Assembly (NCBI GenBank): GCA_937959275.1
Contig: CALGLU010000033.1
Span: 1 to 64,000, forward strand
DNA length: 64,000 nucleotides
Direction: 5' to 3'
DNA from: an uncultured Saprospiraceae bacterium
GTDB taxonomy: Bacteria > Bacteroidota > Bacteroidia > Chitinophagales > Saprospiraceae
The notes beneath the pieces are model-generated. The model was not told the DNA's origin. It did no database searches and saw only the letters and a program-made list of their open reading frames with translations. Both the position numbers and the translations under genes were made by a program. Within the stretch, counting starts at the first letter, position 1. Each line of letters opens with the position of its first letter. Positions 61,815-64,000 of this stretch are shown here, piece by piece.

Positions 61815-62909
61815 ATGGATTCTTCTAGTAAAAATCAAAATACAAACAGGCTATCTATTTTAAAAAAGAGTGAGCGGTTAATGGGAGATAAACAGGTTTC
61901 TTTGTTTAGTCTATCTAACGATAATGGGATGATAGTGGAGATAACTAACTACGGAGGTATCATCACTAAAATTAAAGTCCCTAATAAAGACGGTAACATA
62001 GAAAATGTTGTTTTTGGTTATGATGACATCGATTCTTATTTAGAAAACAAAGCATATTTGGGGGCATTTATAGGCAGATATGCAAACCGTATCGCGTTTG
62101 GGAAATTTAAAATAGACGATAAACAATATACTCTAGAAAAAAATAATGGTCCACATGCTTTGCATGGAGGAACTTTTGGTTTTGATAAAAAAATATGGGA
62201 TGCTTCGACTTTTTCATTTACTGATTAAGTAGGTTTAATACTAGAAGCAATAAGCCCAGATGGAGAACAAGGATATCCCGGAAATTTAGAAGTAACAGTA
62301 AAGTATACACTTAGTAATAAGAACGAATTACTGATACAGTATTTTGCAAAGACAGATCGATCGACAATAGTAAACTTTACTAATCATTCTTATTTTAATT
62401 TAAAAGGGGCAGGTAAAGGCAGTATTTCAGATCATCACTTACAAATTAACGCGAGCCATTTTACACCTGTAAATGACTCTTTAATTCCAACGGGAGAGAT
62501 CAGATCAGTAGCGGATACTCCTTTTGATTTCAAAAAAAACCGATCGATCGGGAAACAGCTAAAGTATCTCTCTGATTTCAAAATGAAAAGCGTAAATGGT
62601 TATGATCATAATTTTGTATTAGATAGAGTAGGAGATGGCTTAGAGATCGCTGCAGTAGTGCATGAACCATCTACCGGTATACAATTAGAAGTATCGACGA
62701 CAGAGCCATCTATGCAACTGTATACTGCTAGTAATCCTAAGCTGAAAAATAAGGATAAAGAGGATTTAGTTCAAGATTCGATAGATGCTTTTTGTTTAGA
62801 GACTCAGCAGTTTCCAGATGCTCCTAATCATGCGCATTTTCCCAGTCCAATATTATTGCCAGGTGAGCAATTTAGATCAGAGACCTTATATAGGTTTTCT
62901 GTAAGGTAG
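61815..62909 (+). pseudogene. Aldose 1-epimerase (galactose mutarotase) interrupted by one stop
   Basis: A galactose mutarotase (GalM) family gene, which would interconvert alpha and beta anomers of hexoses. First part (to TAA 62226-62228, 137 residues): ITNYGGIITKIKVPNKDGNIENVVFGYD, then YANRIAFGKF and GPHALHGGTFGFDKKIW. The frame continues without shift from 62229: ISPDGEQGYPGNLEVTVKYTL, VNFTNHSYFNLKG, and the C-terminal NGYDHNFVLDRV..LCLETQQFPDAPN, all conserved family blocks. One nonsense codon in an otherwise complete ~364-residue gene. It lies 191 bp after the IS21 end. The stop may be a true lesion or a sequencing error. Confidence 0.9.
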
Positions 62910-62949
62910 AAGCATCATAAATTCTTGTAACCGCAATAAAAGATGGAAT

Positions 62950-63600
62950 TTACATCACTAAGGTCATTCGATGTACACCTGGTGTATACTCCTTAGTAAG
63001 TAGTGTTTGAACTTCTAGAAATACTCTATCATCTTCCATAAAATCTAGTTCGCCGAGGTCCAGGATGAGCACTGGAAAAGAGAGTATATTACGGAAATAC
63101 TCAAAATAAGAATTTTGAATTTTCGTCAGATATTCTGGTTTGATATCTTCTTCAAATTTACGACCGCGATCCTGGATGTTTTTCATCAGAACATCTACAG
63201 ATCGATGAAAGTAAACTAACAGATCTGGAGAAGGGAAAGACTGGTTTAAAACAGAAAATAATTTTTGGAACAATCCGTACTCTTCCTCTTCCAGATTTTT
63301 TCTGGCAAAAAGAACGGTCTTCATAAACATGTAATCAGAGATAGTAAAGTCATGGAAGAGATCCTGAGAAACCAGATTGTGCTGTAATTGTTTATGTCGT
63401 TCTGTCATGAAAAACAGCTCTACCGTAAAGGCATAACGAGCTGGATCCTTATAAAACATCGGTAAAAATGGATTATCATTAAAGGTCTCTAAAACAAGCT
63501 TGCAATTATGATACTGTTGCATCTTTCGGCAAAAAGAAGTTTTACCGGTTCCGATATTTCCCTCTATACTGATATAATTATATGGTATTTTTTTATCCAT
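62950..63600 (-). CDS. Deoxynucleoside kinase
   Basis: A 216-residue dNK/dGK-type kinase that phosphorylates deoxynucleosides. The P-loop is SIEGNIGTGKTSF, followed by LVLETFNDNPFLPMFYKDPARYAF (substrate pocket), and the DRxRxxE region reads IQDRGRKFEEDIKPEYL. Length is typical. It starts 3 bp after folK on the same strand, an arrangement commonly found in Bacteroidota. It is probably co-transcribed with folK. The start is ATG 63600. Confidence 0.9.
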   Translation of the reverse strand: MDKKIPYNYISIEGNIGTGKTSFCRKMQQYHNCKLVLETFNDNPFLPMFYKDPARYAFTVELFFMTERHKQLQHNLVSQDLFHDFTISDYMFMKTVLFARKNLEEEEYGLFQKLFSVLNQSFPSPDLLVYFHRSVDVLMKNIQDRGRKFEEDIKPEYLTKIQNSYFEYFRNILSFPVLILDLGELDFMEDDRVFLEVQTLLTKEYTPGVHRMTLVM

Positions 63601-63603
63601 AGG

Positions 63604-64000
63604 TTAGAGCAAAATCACTTCGCAAGTATCAGGTGAGGAGAGGTATAATTCTTCGATAGTTTTATTTAAAACGGGATGTATGTAATCTGCAGCTATATCC
63701 ATCATCGGGATCAGTACAAAGTTACGTTGCTCCATATGTGGATGGGGGAGTATCAGTGTAGAGGTATTTATAATCTCATTATTGAGGAAAATGATATCTA
63801 TATCTATTATACGAGAGGACCATTTTTCTTTAGATACTCTGCCCATTTGGGTTTCTATAAGCTGAGTTCTTTTGAGAATTGAAGAGGCGTCATGCTCTGT
63901 AGAAACAGTGATCGCCATATTAATAAAATCATTTTGATCTTTGTTTCCCCAGGCTTCTGTTTTGTAAAAAGGGGAGTATGCGGTAATATGACCGATCTGT
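63604..64000 (-). CDS. folK: folK, HPPK (partial, cut by the window edge)
   Basis: The C-terminal part of 6-hydroxymethyl-7,8-dihydropterin pyrophosphokinase, the folate enzyme that transfers pyrophosphate to the pterin. The open frame runs off the window end, reading ..HITAYSPFYKTEAWGNKDQNDFINMAITV.., which continues upstream beyond ATG 63918, so that ATG is internal. Family motifs are TEAWGNKDQ and WSSRIIDIDIIFLNNEII, then LILPHPHMEQRNFVLIPM. The next gene on the same strand is the deoxynucleoside kinase, 3 bp away. Confidence 0.92.
   Translation of the reverse strand, partial: QIGHITAYSPFYKTEAWGNKDQNDFINMAITVSTEHDASSILKRTQLIETQMGRVSKEKWSSRIIDIDIIFLNNEIINTSTLILPHPHMEQRNFVLIPMMDIAADYIHPVLNKTIEELYLSSPDTCEVILL

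Overview
The window looks like chromosome of an AT-rich member of the Bacteroidota, most likely a Saprospiria-type (Saprospiraceae/Lewinellaceae) marine or sediment bacterium. The reasons are a type IX secretion (T9SS) sorting domain, a DUF4837 lipoprotein, many MopE-type repeats with a dockerin-like tail, ECF sigma/FecR pairs, a tRNA promoter with the Bacteroidota TAnnTTTG -7 box, and the absence of Shine-Dalgarno sequences at most starts. No species name can be given from sequence alone.

Layout. 0-3.5 kb: a cysteine-dioxygenase-like cupin, a secreted FG-GAP propeller protein, a hotdog thioesterase and a MarR regulator. 3.7-5.5 kb: htpG, followed by heptamer and hexamer repeat arrays. 5.9-13.1 kb: an alpha/beta hydrolase, then a TetR-controlled tripartite RND efflux operon (TetR, TolC, adaptor, pump) with a candidate TetR operator. 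13.1-17.1 kb: a large MopE-repeat surface protein and a DUF4837 lipoprotein. 17.2-19.8 kb: a MoxR ATPase, and a small TA-flanked miniature transposon (MITE) that has replaced the C-terminus of a HIT protein. 19.8-29.3 kb: a VanX-like dipeptidase, ligA, a mini T9SS protein, an acyltransferase, an ECF sigma unit, a TPR protein, uvrC and mgsA. 29.5-40.7 kb: a Crp/Fnr regulator, an ECF sigma/FecR pair, a PqiA-like protein, a Na+/solute symporter with a small membrane partner, penicillin acylase, an outer-membrane protein and a tocopherol-cyclase-like protein. 40.9-48.5 kb: dnaX (lacking the usual zinc module), a second Crp/Fnr, pyrD, a 35-residue membrane micro-protein, nadC, a PdeM-like phosphoesterase, a third ECF sigma unit and an EEP hydrolase. 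48.5-52.1 kb: an FAD oxidoreductase and a convergent Tat/lipoprotein of probable polysaccharide-acting type.

The most interesting part is 52.4-58.9 kb, downstream of a CAT-anticodon tRNA. It is a compact stress/redox island: a small membrane protein, a PAS-PAS histidine kinase, a REC-cNMP-Crp fusion regulator, another membrane protein, a CBS-pair protein, two tandem universal stress proteins (one with a cysteine-less thioredoxin-like front end) and an AhpD-like CxxC protein. Each of its three promoter regions carries a TGAT-N4-ATCA (FNR-type) palindrome. My inference is that the fused regulator controls its own island through these boxes, giving a dormancy or low-oxygen module similar in gene content to, but not homologous as a whole with, the mycobacterial DosR regulon.

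59.0-61.6 kb is an IS21-family element with multi-copy terminal repeats and an in-frame stop in istA. Beyond it are a galactose mutarotase gene broken by one in-frame TAA, a deoxynucleoside kinase, and a folK that runs off the window end.
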